DNA of 64,000 nt, taken from contig DHHC01000013.1 in the NCBI GenBank assembly GCA_002403095.1, positions 9,087 to 73,086 of the forward strand, given 5' to 3'. The translations under genes and the position numbers were made by a program. Below, piece after piece: positions 33,876 through 42,332 of this stretch. Position 1 is the stretch's first letter; every line of letters begins with the position of its first letter. Origin of the DNA: Leptolinea sp. UBA4782 (GTDB lineage: Bacteria > Chloroflexota > Anaerolineae > Anaerolineales > Anaerolineaceae). The notes under the pieces are model-generated. The model saw only the letters and a program-made list of their open reading frames with translations, searched no databases and was not told where the DNA came from.

Positions 33876-35306
33876 ATGATGCTTAAAGCCGTTTTCTTTG
33901 ATATGGGAGGTACGATTGACACATTCCGGTATTCCAGGCAGCACAGGATCACTGAAGCAGCCTGCATCCGCGAATGCCTCGGCCGTACCGGCATCATGCT
34001 TGCTTGCAACGACACCGAACTGGCAGATCTGATCACCCGGGGAGCTTCCGATTACCTGCAATGGAACCTGGTCAGCAACATTGAATTGAGTCCTGCCGAG
34101 ATTTGGTCCAGATACTTCCTTAAAGGTCTGGGGATATCAACTGCAGAGCTTGAGCCAGCCGCCGAGGAACTTGCCTTCCTGTATGAAACCCGCCTGTTCA
34201 TCCGCGAGATGCGTCCCGAAGTTCCGGCAGTGCTGGCGGCGGTCAAGGCTATGGGATTGAAGATCGGATGCATCAGCAATACCCAGAGTACCCGTCAGGT
34301 GCCTGAGAACCTGAAGGAATACGGGATAGCCGATTATTTTGATCCAGTAGTTTTGTCATCCGAATACGGACGCCGAAAACCGGATCCAGCCATCTTTTAC
34401 TACGCAGCCAGGCTGGCAGAAGTACCCACCAGCTCCTGCATATACATCGGTGACAAGATCAGCCGTGATATTCTGGGCGCGCAGCGGGCTGGATTCCGGA
34501 CCGCCATCCAGATCCGGCATCCATTTGACAACGGCGACCCTGATGAAGGCGCTTCTCCGGATTTCATCATCCAGGAGATGACCGAACTGCTGCCTATTAT
34601 TGAGGAGCTGCAAAACCAGGACAGGCAATCACCAGGGCTCGAAATGCACCGGAAGGTTAAGGCAGTCTTCTTTGATGCGGGAGATATTTTATATTACCGG
34701 CCTCACAGGGACATGCATCTCAAAGCCTTTTTAAAGGGCAAAACCTTGCACCCCCATCCTGGTTTTGAGCAGAAAAAGAACCACTTACGGGAACTGGCGT
34801 ATTCAGGAAAGCTTCGCCGCCACAGTTATTATGAACAGGTGCTCCGCCTGCACGGATTCACTGACCCGGATGAGATTGCAGAAGGCATCAATGCCATGCG
34901 CCAGGATGATTACAACGTCGAGATCATCGACGGCGCGGCAGAGACCGTCAGGCAGCTCAAAGAACGGGGATTCCTGCTGGGGATTATTACCGATACAGCC
35001 CTTTCGTTCTCCCGCAAGTTGGACTGGTTTGAGGAGCATGGCTTTGGTAGGGTGTGGGATACCGTGATCAGCTCCAAGGAGATCGGTGCACGCAAGCCCT
35101 GCCCGGAGATGTACCGCCTGGCAATCACCCAGGCCGGGGTTAAACCCTGCGAAACGATCTTCGTGGGACACAAGCGTTCAGAAATAGACGGCGCCAAAGC
35201 AGTAGGAATGAAAACTATTGCTCTCAACTTTGATGAGGGCACACAGGCTGATGTATTCATCAAGGATATCCGCGACCTTCTGCAGGTTCCAGATCTGCAA
35301 AGCTGA
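33876..35306 (+). CDS. Tandem HAD-family protein, paralogue of 3464-4900
   Basis: A 476-residue two-domain HAD protein from ATGATG at 33876. The frame is open upstream, but that extension would begin inside the hairpin stem. Domain 1 (1-250): FFDMGGTIDTF, CISNT, RKPDP, IGDKISRD. Domain 2 (260-476): FFDAGDI, IITDT, RKPCP and a degenerate motif IV VGHKRSE with His instead of the first Asp. The colinearity with 3464-4900 is continuous, including a shared 'ELxxAAEELAFLYETR' cap segment and 'FIREMRPE'. It follows the importer and precedes the HAD-TIM fusions. Function unknown. Confidence 0.85.
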   Translation: MMLKAVFFDMGGTIDTFRYSRQHRITEAACIRECLGRTGIMLACNDTELADLITRGASDYLQWNLVSNIELSPAEIWSRYFLKGLGISTAELEPAAEELAFLYETRLFIREMRPEVPAVLAAVKAMGLKIGCISNTQSTRQVPENLKEYGIADYFDPVVLSSEYGRRKPDPAIFYYAARLAEVPTSSCIYIGDKISRDILGAQRAGFRTAIQIRHPFDNGDPDEGASPDFIIQEMTELLPIIEELQNQDRQSPGLEMHRKVKAVFFDAGDILYYRPHRDMHLKAFLKGKTLHPHPGFEQKKNHLRELAYSGKLRRHSYYEQVLRLHGFTDPDEIAEGINAMRQDDYNVEIIDGAAETVRQLKERGFLLGIITDTALSFSRKLDWFEEHGFGRVWDTVISSKEIGARKPCPEMYRLAITQAGVKPCETIFVGHKRSEIDGAKAVGMKTIALNFDEGTQADVFIKDIRDLLQVPDLQS

Positions 35307-35330
35307 ATCCATTCAAGGAAACTGGAAAGA

Positions 35331-37040
35331 ATGACAAGCAGCATCGAAGCCATCTTCTTTGACGTAGGCGGCACCCTGAGGGCAACAATTAAAGGCAAAG
35401 AGAATTCACAGGACTACTTGCGCAGCTTACAGACGTTTATTGGGGATAACGGGGACATGGAGTCCTTTCTCGTTGAGATGCGGAAACGCGAAAAAACATA
35501 CCGCCACTGGTGCAAGAAGACACTCAGAGAATTACCCGAAACGGAATTATGGTCCAGGTTCTTGCTGCCCGACCATCCTGCTGCTTTTGTGCATGCAAAT
35601 GCAATTACCCTCAACCAGATGTGGAGGGCTTCGCGCAACAACCAGATCTTTCCTGACGCCGTGGAGACCATCAAAACACTGTCGACACACGGGTACAGGC
35701 TGGGCATCATCAGCAATACCACCTCCTCTGTCGAAGCCCCCAGGATGCTGGAGGAAAACGGGCTTACCCAGTACTTTAACCCGGTAATCCTGTCCTGTAT
35801 CTTTGGGCGCAGGAAACCGCACCCGTCGCTCTTCCTCGAAGCAGCCCGTTCAGTTGGAATCCTCCCCCAAAATTGCGCCTATATCGGAGACAATCTGGCA
35901 CGTGACCTGGTAGGCGCAAGGCAGGCCGGGTTCGGTGAGGTCGTGATCATCAACATGCAGGGTTACCAGCCCGATGAGTTTGATCCGGACGATGACCTGC
36001 AGGAAGAAACTATCACCGAAATGCAGCCCGACCATCGCATCGGCCGGCTAAGCGACCTGCTTGGCATTTATACCGGTACCAACACGGAGGTAAGTCCAGG
36101 CTTTGCGCCTCGCCAGCCGGAGCATCTGTACGAGATCTCCCTTTCAACAATGTGGGGCGCACCGCAGGCAGGGTTGTTCAATGATACGTTTACAAAAGCC
36201 CGACGGTTGGGATTCACCGGCTTTGAGTTGAATAACGCTGTCACACCGGAACTGTACAGGCAATTGGATAAAAACCAGTTTTATGTCACCACGGTCCACG
36301 ATCCCTGCCCCTCAGATAACAGCTACGCCGAACTCAAGCAGGCAGATATTGCACTTTCCAGCCTGGATGAAGCACAACGCCGGGTGAGCGTGGACAACCT
36401 CAAGCGCTCGATTGAACTGGCAGTGCGCCTGGGGTCGCGTTCAGTGGTTATCCATTGCGGGTCGGTAATTTGTAATCATGCCCGCGATGGGGAGCTGAGG
36501 AAGATGTGGAAGCAGGGTTTGAAGCATACCCCGCAATACCAGCAGGTGTTGGCGGAGTTTACCGATGATCGTGAAGCGCATAAAGCTCCTCACATCAGCC
36601 AGGTGTTGAAAAGCCTGGAAGAGGTGATTGGCTTTGCACATGGCTCTGGCGTTGCGCTGGCCCTTGAGAACCGCAACCGGTATTTTGATATTCCCCTGCC
36701 GGATGAGCTCGAGCTTTTCCTGGCACTTAGCGGCGGGCGGTACTACGGCTTCCAGTTCGATATCGGGCACGCCTATAACCAGGATGCTCTGGGGACGGTA
36801 CCATTCCATGTTTGGATGGAGCGATTCCAGGAGCGCTTGATTGGTGTGCACCTGCATGATGTTGCCGGCATCCAGGACCACCGGGTACCGGGCACAGGCG
36901 ATCTGGATTTCCACAGGATCGCCCCAATCATTACAGACGGCGTCCTTTGTACGCTGGAGATTGGACCGGATGCCAGCCTGGATGAGATCGCCAGAGGACT
37001 TGAATTGCTGGTTGAAACCGGCTGCATCAAGAAGATTTGA
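35331..37040 (+). CDS. HAD domain fused to xylose-isomerase-like TIM barrel
   Basis: A 569-residue fusion. Residues 1-245 are a HAD domain like those at 21575 and 22340 (FFDVGGT, IISNT, RKPHP, IGDNLARD; Gly at Asp+2). Residues 265-569 are a sugar isomerase/epimerase (AP endonuclease 2-type) barrel: FELN near 302, VHDPCPSDNSY, LALENRNRYFD (Glu ligand), FQFDIGHAYNQD (Asp), VHLHDVAGIQDHRVPGTGDLDF (His ligands and the substrate loop) and LEIGPD (Glu). All metal ligands are kept. The fusion predicts that two consecutive steps on one substrate are coupled. A paralogous fusion follows. Confidence 0.87.
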   Translation: MTSSIEAIFFDVGGTLRATIKGKENSQDYLRSLQTFIGDNGDMESFLVEMRKREKTYRHWCKKTLRELPETELWSRFLLPDHPAAFVHANAITLNQMWRASRNNQIFPDAVETIKTLSTHGYRLGIISNTTSSVEAPRMLEENGLTQYFNPVILSCIFGRRKPHPSLFLEAARSVGILPQNCAYIGDNLARDLVGARQAGFGEVVIINMQGYQPDEFDPDDDLQEETITEMQPDHRIGRLSDLLGIYTGTNTEVSPGFAPRQPEHLYEISLSTMWGAPQAGLFNDTFTKARRLGFTGFELNNAVTPELYRQLDKNQFYVTTVHDPCPSDNSYAELKQADIALSSLDEAQRRVSVDNLKRSIELAVRLGSRSVVIHCGSVICNHARDGELRKMWKQGLKHTPQYQQVLAEFTDDREAHKAPHISQVLKSLEEVIGFAHGSGVALALENRNRYFDIPLPDELELFLALSGGRYYGFQFDIGHAYNQDALGTVPFHVWMERFQERLIGVHLHDVAGIQDHRVPGTGDLDFHRIAPIITDGVLCTLEIGPDASLDEIARGLELLVETGCIKKI

Positions 37041-37080
37041 GGTAAGTGGAGTAGAGAACAGGAAAGCAGGAAATAGAACA

Positions 37081-38748
37081 TTGCAGCAGCAAATTCGTAC
37101 CATCCTTTTCGACCTGGGCGGGACCCTGGTGCAAAAACTGAACCACGGCTCGCGTGATCCGGTGATCATTGCGGAAATGGTTGATTTTCTGAAAACCAGC
37201 ATCAGCCCCGCAGAGATGATTAACCTCTTAACCCGGCGTGAAAAGGAATACAAGGATTGGACCTACCGGTCCTTAGAGGAGCTATCCTATGAGGACCGCT
37301 GGGGTCAATTTCTCCTGCCTGACTACCCGCAGGACTTCATCAGGCAAAATGCCGCCAGGCTGCAGGCCTGGTGGAGTGATGCGCGCGGCAGACGCTGGAT
37401 CTCCCCTGAGACCATCCAGACCCTGCAGGAGCTCAAACGCCGCGGGTATACCCTGGGTACCGTCAGCCACACCTCAACCAGGTACCTGGACGATGCCGGC
37501 ATCAGGGACTTGTTTAAGACTACCCTGCAGGCGGCGGATTTCGGCAAGCGGAAACCCCATCCCGCCCCCTTCATCGCTGCAGCCCGCGGTTGCGGCGTAA
37601 GCCCGGCCGAATGTGCCTATATCGGCGACCGCCCTTCGCGGGATGTCATTGGATCCCGCGAAGCAGGCATCGGGCAGGTTGTAATCATCACGCCCCCGGG
37701 TGACGCAAGGGAAGAGGTTCCCTGTCCCATGCAGGCGGACATTATCATCAGGTCGCTGCCGGAAGTCCTTGATTACTTTCCAAAGGTTTTATGGAACGCA
37801 CCCGCTCCGCATACCGAGGTAGCCCCGGCGAAGCTGTATGATGCTGCCCTGTCCACCATGTGGTGGGATAAGGCAGCAAGCAGCGCTGCAGGTTTTTGCG
37901 CTGCCGGCCGCAGGCTGGGGTTTGCCCGCTTTGAACTTAACCACCAGGTTACACCAGCTGAACTGGAAAAATTCGACCTTAACCGCTACCACATCGGTTC
38001 TGTACACGATCCCTGCCCGGCTGTTATCCCCAACAAGCAGCTTGAACGGGAGGATAAGCTGATCACATCCCTGGATGAGGCAAGGCGGGTTGTCGGGGTA
38101 GACACCCTCAAACGCACAATTGAACTGGCGCACCAATTAGGTTCACGCCTGGTTGTCATCCACCCCGGGCGCATTCCCGGCGACCACTCGCTGGATAACC
38201 GCTTGCGCGACCTTTACCGCAGCGGGTTGAAGGGAACTGCCGAATACGACAACCTGCAAAAGGTACTGACGGATGACCGCAGGGAACGCAGCCGGCCGCA
38301 CCTGGATGCCCTGTTAAGAAGCCTGGAAGAGATCGTGCAATTCTCACAGGATAGCGGGCTTTTCCTCGGGCTGGAGAACCGCTTCCATTACTATGAACTG
38401 CCGGTTTTTGATGAAATGCAAACCCTCCTGGATGCCTTTCCGCAGCCCTGGGTAGGCTGGCAGCTGGATGTCGGCCATATCCAGGTACATGATACGCTTG
38501 GGTTAATGAATTTGCAGCAATGGCTGGATGCGTTTTCAAGCCGGATTGTGGGGGTGCACCTGCATGATGTCGCTGGTATCGTTGACCACCAGGTTCCCGG
38601 CAGCGGAGAGGTTGATTTTTCACACCTGGCGCAATTCCTGCCGCAGCAGGCTTACCGGACTTTGGAAATCAACAGCGCAGTTACGTTTGAGGAATTCAGT
38701 CATGGACTGCTAGTTTTGGAAAAAGCTGGTTGCATAACCAGTATCTAA
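37081..38748 (+). CDS. HAD domain fused to xylose-isomerase-like TIM barrel, second paralogue
   Basis: A 555-residue fusion with the same order as its upstream neighbour. HAD: LFDLGGTLV, TVSHTS, RKPHP, IGDRPSRD. Barrel: FELNHQVTP, VHDPCPAVIPN, LGLENRFHYYE, WQLDVGHIQVHD, VHLHDVAGIVDHQVPGSGEVDF and LEINS. The frame runs back into the preceding gene, but no ATG lies near the HAD start; TTG at 37081 with AGGAAA 7 nt upstream is the most plausible initiation codon, giving motif I at about residue 8 as in the paralogues. The two fusions probably act on related substrates. Confidence 0.83.
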   Translation: MQQQIRTILFDLGGTLVQKLNHGSRDPVIIAEMVDFLKTSISPAEMINLLTRREKEYKDWTYRSLEELSYEDRWGQFLLPDYPQDFIRQNAARLQAWWSDARGRRWISPETIQTLQELKRRGYTLGTVSHTSTRYLDDAGIRDLFKTTLQAADFGKRKPHPAPFIAAARGCGVSPAECAYIGDRPSRDVIGSREAGIGQVVIITPPGDAREEVPCPMQADIIIRSLPEVLDYFPKVLWNAPAPHTEVAPAKLYDAALSTMWWDKAASSAAGFCAAGRRLGFARFELNHQVTPAELEKFDLNRYHIGSVHDPCPAVIPNKQLEREDKLITSLDEARRVVGVDTLKRTIELAHQLGSRLVVIHPGRIPGDHSLDNRLRDLYRSGLKGTAEYDNLQKVLTDDRRERSRPHLDALLRSLEEIVQFSQDSGLFLGLENRFHYYELPVFDEMQTLLDAFPQPWVGWQLDVGHIQVHDTLGLMNLQQWLDAFSSRIVGVHLHDVAGIVDHQVPGSGEVDFSHLAQFLPQQAYRTLEINSAVTFEEFSHGLLVLEKAGCITSI

Positions 38749-38772
38749 TTATCTGATGGAGGACGACAATCC

Positions 38773-39393
38773 ATGTTAAAGATTTTCAAGAAACGCCGGA
38801 ACATTTTTGTACAAAGAATTCATGAACAAACCACCATCACGCTGGAAGGGATGGAGATTCTTCTGGCTTACATGAACGCGCCCGATAATGCCCTGGCGGA
38901 GAAATTGACCGCTAAAGAAAAAGAGGCTGATGAAGCCCGCCGTATCCTGATCGATGAGCTCAACCGGACATTCATTACCCCTTTCGATCGGGAAGACATC
39001 TTCGCCCTCTCACGCGCTATCGATGATGTCCTGGATTATGCCGATACCACCCTAACTGAGATTGCCATCTTCAAGGTGAAACCGTCTGCGTATATGGCAC
39101 AAATCTGCACACTGCTGCGGGATGCTACTTTTGAACTACTCAAAGCAGTAGAATGTCTGCAGGAACACCCGAATGTAGCGGTTGAACATGCCAACCGGGC
39201 GAAAAAACTCGAGAACAAGATCGAAGCTGTGTACCGTGAAGCCCTGGCAGAAATGTTCAAGGATACAGATGACATCAAAGGTGTCATAAAAGCCATGAAG
39301 ATGCGCGAGGTTTACCGCCACCTGAGCAATGCGGCGGACCGCGGCGATGAGGCTGCCAATTTAATTTCCGATATCGTGGTTAAGACCACCTGA
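38773..39393 (+). CDS. DUF47 (PhoU-like) protein
   Basis: A 206-residue all-helical cytoplasmic protein of the DUF47/PhoU-like family (IFKKRRNIFVQRIHEQ, ADEARRILIDELNRTFITPFDREDIFALSRAIDDVLDYAD pattern, carboxylate-rich helices that bind metals in PhoU-like folds). DUF47 genes commonly precede pit genes and are thought to modulate the permease. Here it lies 7 bp upstream of the first of two pit genes, with a GGAGGA ribosome site. Confidence 0.93.
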   Translation: MLKIFKKRRNIFVQRIHEQTTITLEGMEILLAYMNAPDNALAEKLTAKEKEADEARRILIDELNRTFITPFDREDIFALSRAIDDVLDYADTTLTEIAIFKVKPSAYMAQICTLLRDATFELLKAVECLQEHPNVAVEHANRAKKLENKIEAVYREALAEMFKDTDDIKGVIKAMKMREVYRHLSNAADRGDEAANLISDIVVKTT

Positions 39394-39400
39394 GTTTGTA

Positions 39401-40405
39401 ATGGAACCTTCGTTCATAGTGTTGGTGATCCTCGCCCTGGCATTCGATTTTCTTAATGGTGTGCATGATTCCAGCAATGTAGTAGCCACCATGATTTCTT
39501 CACGCGCCATCCCGCCAAGGATTGCCTTGCTTATGACAGCTATCGCCAACTTTGTGGGTCCATTCATCTTTGGCGTGGCTGTGGCAACAACTATCGGGCA
39601 TGATATTGTGGCAGCGGAACATGTTAACCTGAACGTGCTTCTGGCAGCTTGTCTCAGCGCTATCTTCTGGAATGTACTCACCTGGATACTGGGAATACCA
39701 AGCAGTTCCTCGCATGCAATTATCGGCGGTTTGATCGGTGCAGTTGTCATGAAAGCAGGTTTTAAGGTACTTATCCTCAAGGGAATCTTGAAAGTCTTGA
39801 TCGCATTGTTTGCCTCCCCGGTCATCGGATTCCTGGCCGGGATCTTGATCGCCAACCTGGTATTCCTGATTTCATGGAAAGCATCCCCAAACATCAACGG
39901 CGTCTTTAAGAAACTCCAGGTCATCACATCGTTAGGACTTGCGTTGAGCCATGGAACCAATGATGCTCAAAAAACAATGGGAATAATCACACTTGGGCTG
40001 GTCATTACCGGTGTCCAAGCTACATTCGAAGTGCCTTTTTGGGTCATTTTAGCCTGTGCAACTTCAATTGGTGTCGGTACAAGTGTTGGGGGCTGGCAGC
40101 TTATCAAAACGCTTGGTTCAAAGTTTTACAAGATCCGGCCGGTGCACGGTTTCACCTCACAGATCACCTCGGCGATTGTCATCCTCACCGCTTCGCTTCT
40201 GGGCGGCCCAGTCAGCACTACCCAGGTGGTTAGTTCCTCCATCATGGGTGTCGGCGCTGCTGAACGGATGAGCAAGGTGCGCTGGGGCGTGGCGGGCGAG
40301 ATCATGATGGCCTGGGTGATTACTATCCCAGCAACCACACTGGCGGGTGCACTTTTTTATGTGATAATTGGCAAGGCAGTCCCGGCTTTGCTGCAACTAT
40401 TCTAA
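39401..40405 (+). CDS. pit: PiT-family inorganic phosphate permease, copy 1
   Basis: A 334-residue membrane protein with about 9-10 hydrophobic segments and the two inverted PiT signatures: GVHDSSNVVATMISSRA near residue 22 and LSHGTNDAQKTMGIITL near 183, then GGPVSTTQVVSSSIMGVG near 268. PiT carriers move phosphate (sometimes sulfate) with Na+ or H+, and may run in either direction depending on the gradient. Co-transcribed with DUF47. The short bacterial form lacks the large intracellular loop. In this cluster it would handle phosphate released by the HAD and phosphomutase enzymes (inference). Confidence 0.93.
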   Translation: MEPSFIVLVILALAFDFLNGVHDSSNVVATMISSRAIPPRIALLMTAIANFVGPFIFGVAVATTIGHDIVAAEHVNLNVLLAACLSAIFWNVLTWILGIPSSSSHAIIGGLIGAVVMKAGFKVLILKGILKVLIALFASPVIGFLAGILIANLVFLISWKASPNINGVFKKLQVITSLGLALSHGTNDAQKTMGIITLGLVITGVQATFEVPFWVILACATSIGVGTSVGGWQLIKTLGSKFYKIRPVHGFTSQITSAIVILTASLLGGPVSTTQVVSSSIMGVGAAERMSKVRWGVAGEIMMAWVITIPATTLAGALFYVIIGKAVPALLQLF

Positions 40406-40422
40406 GCCGAAAGAAGTAGTTC

Positions 40423-41427
40423 ATGCCTGTTTCGTTATTTATTATCATCCTTCTTGCTATTGCATTCGATTTCTTGAACGGTGTGCATGATTCCAGCAAC
40501 ATCGTGGCTACTATGATCACATCACGGGCGATTTCACCAAGGATTGCCCTTGCAATGACAGCAATAGCTGAGTTTTCCGGGCCATTCATCTTTGGGGTGG
40601 CGGTTGCTACCACAATCGGGGATGAGATCGTTGCTGCTGAGTTCTTGCAGGTAGAGGTGTTAATCGCAGCCCTGGTCAGCGCCATCACCTGGAATATACT
40701 GACCTGGCTGCTGGGCATCCCCAGCAGCTCCTCTCACGCCCTGATCGGGGGTTTAATCGGTGCTGTAGCCATCGGTGCTGGCTTTCATGCAATAAAGCTG
40801 GCTGGCGTCCTGAAAGTTTTGATCGTATTGTTTGTGTCGCCGGTGATCGGCCTGGCAGCCGGCTTCCTGATTGCTAACTTCGTTTTCTTGCTTTCATGGA
40901 AAGCCACCCCCGGGGTGAACAACCTGTTTAAGAAAATGCAAATCATCACCTCGCTCGGACTGGCGTTAAGTCACGGCACCAACGATGCCCAAAAATCAAT
41001 GGGTATCATCACCCTGGCTTTGCTGATTACTGGCCAGATCAGCACATTTGCTGTACCCAAGTGGGTGATCTTGATCTGCGCCACCGCCATCGCCATCGGC
41101 ACATCCGTTGGAGGCTGGCAATTGATCCGCACCCTGGGTTCAAAGTTCTACAAGATCCGCCCGGTACACGGGTTTGCCGCCCAGGCTACCTCGGCTGCTG
41201 TGATCCTGACCGCATCCTTGATCGGCGGCCCGGTCAGCACCACCCAGGTTGTCAGCACTGCCATCATGGGGGTCGGTGCTGCCGACCGGGTCAGCAAAGT
41301 ACGCTGGGGGGTAGCCGGTGAAATTGCCTCCGCCTGGCTGTTCACTATCCCATCCACTGCCCTGCTGGGGGCTGCAGTGTACTGGGTCATCACCACCGGG
41401 TTTTCGGCTATCATCAAATTATTCTAG
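40423..41427 (+). CDS. pit: PiT-family inorganic phosphate permease, copy 2
   Basis: A 334-residue paralogue of exactly the same length as copy 1, 17 bp downstream. Signatures: GVHDSSNIVATMITSRA, LSHGTNDAQKSMGIITL and GGPVSTTQVVSTAIMGVG. Long identical runs (for example around RTLGSKFYKIRPVHGF versus KTLGSKFYKIRPVHGF) show tandem duplication, but sequence divergence is spread over the whole length, so the event is not recent. Two copies could differ in affinity or act as a heterodimer. Confidence 0.93.
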   Translation: MPVSLFIIILLAIAFDFLNGVHDSSNIVATMITSRAISPRIALAMTAIAEFSGPFIFGVAVATTIGDEIVAAEFLQVEVLIAALVSAITWNILTWLLGIPSSSSHALIGGLIGAVAIGAGFHAIKLAGVLKVLIVLFVSPVIGLAAGFLIANFVFLLSWKATPGVNNLFKKMQIITSLGLALSHGTNDAQKSMGIITLALLITGQISTFAVPKWVILICATAIAIGTSVGGWQLIRTLGSKFYKIRPVHGFAAQATSAAVILTASLIGGPVSTTQVVSTAIMGVGAADRVSKVRWGVAGEIASAWLFTIPSTALLGAAVYWVITTGFSAIIKLF

Positions 41428-41438
41428 GGTAAAGTTAA

Positions 41439-42332
41439 ATGACAAAACCAATAAAACAATACGACGTGATCTTTGCAGGCAATTACACCAAAGATACAAT
41501 CATCACCCCGGACGGTACCAGGTACGTGGACGGCGGCGGGATGAACTACGCTGCTCATGCCGGTTTACAGCTTGGCATCCGGGCAGCCATGGTTACCAGG
41601 CTGGCAAAAGAAGATGAATACGTAGTCCAGAATATCCAGGCAGACGGAATCGACTGCTACCAGGTGTACAGCCCGTATTCGACCTTAATGACGTTGGAAT
41701 ATAAAACCCGCGATGTCGACAAGCGCAGCCTGTACGTAAAGCATGTAGCAGACACCATTCATCCTGAACACCTGGACGGATTGGAAGCGCGTGCAATCGC
41801 GGTCAGTCCCAGCATCCGGGGAGAAGTGGAGCCACGCTTTTTCCATGAAATGCGCAAACGGAACAGCGTACTCCTTGCAGCTGATGTGCAGGGCTTTGTG
41901 CGCGTGCTGCGCGGCGAAGTCCTGGTGTACGAAGAATGGGGTGAAATGGACGAGGTATTGCAGGCGCTCGACATCCTCAAATCGGATGCTGTTGAAGCCA
42001 AATTCCTGACCGGTGAAACGGACATTGAGAAAGCTGCCGCTTTTTATGCCAGCCGGGGAGTAAAGGAAATCGTCCTTACCCACTCCAACGGCGTTCTCAT
42101 TCACGCAGGCGGGCAGAATCACCATTTTGAGTTCCACTCAGCCAGTATGGACGGCCGAAGCGGGCGCGGGGATACTTGCATGGGTTCTTACGTCACCATG
42201 CGCCTGTCCCAGCCTCCGCGCGAAGCCGGTAAATGGGCAGCCGCAGTCACCAGCATGAAAGTGGAAAAACACGGGGTGTTCGACCGCTCCATCAGCGAAG
42301 TGGAAGATTATATTTCCAGATACTATGCATGA
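41439..42332 (+). CDS. PfkB-family carbohydrate kinase
   Basis: A 297-residue ribokinase-fold protein. Substrate motif DGGGMNYAAHAGLQLG near residue 30-45, and catalytic motif DGRSGRGDTCMGSYV near 240 with the Asp base in GRGDT. Compared with ribokinase it is slightly short and lacks a clear lid extension. The GRGDT form of the motif is found in a PfkB subgroup that includes cyclitol and nucleoside-like kinases, so an inositol-like substrate is one option, but I cannot assign it. Its stop overlaps the start of the MBL-fold gene by 8 bp. Confidence 0.82.
   Translation: MTKPIKQYDVIFAGNYTKDTIITPDGTRYVDGGGMNYAAHAGLQLGIRAAMVTRLAKEDEYVVQNIQADGIDCYQVYSPYSTLMTLEYKTRDVDKRSLYVKHVADTIHPEHLDGLEARAIAVSPSIRGEVEPRFFHEMRKRNSVLLAADVQGFVRVLRGEVLVYEEWGEMDEVLQALDILKSDAVEAKFLTGETDIEKAAAFYASRGVKEIVLTHSNGVLIHAGGQNHHFEFHSASMDGRSGRGDTCMGSYVTMRLSQPPREAGKWAAAVTSMKVEKHGVFDRSISEVEDYISRYYA

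Noticed and set aside
39401..41427. Two pit genes as a recent DNA duplication or assembly repeat
   Set aside because: Differences are spread evenly over the whole length and the third-position pattern differs, so it is an old duplication.
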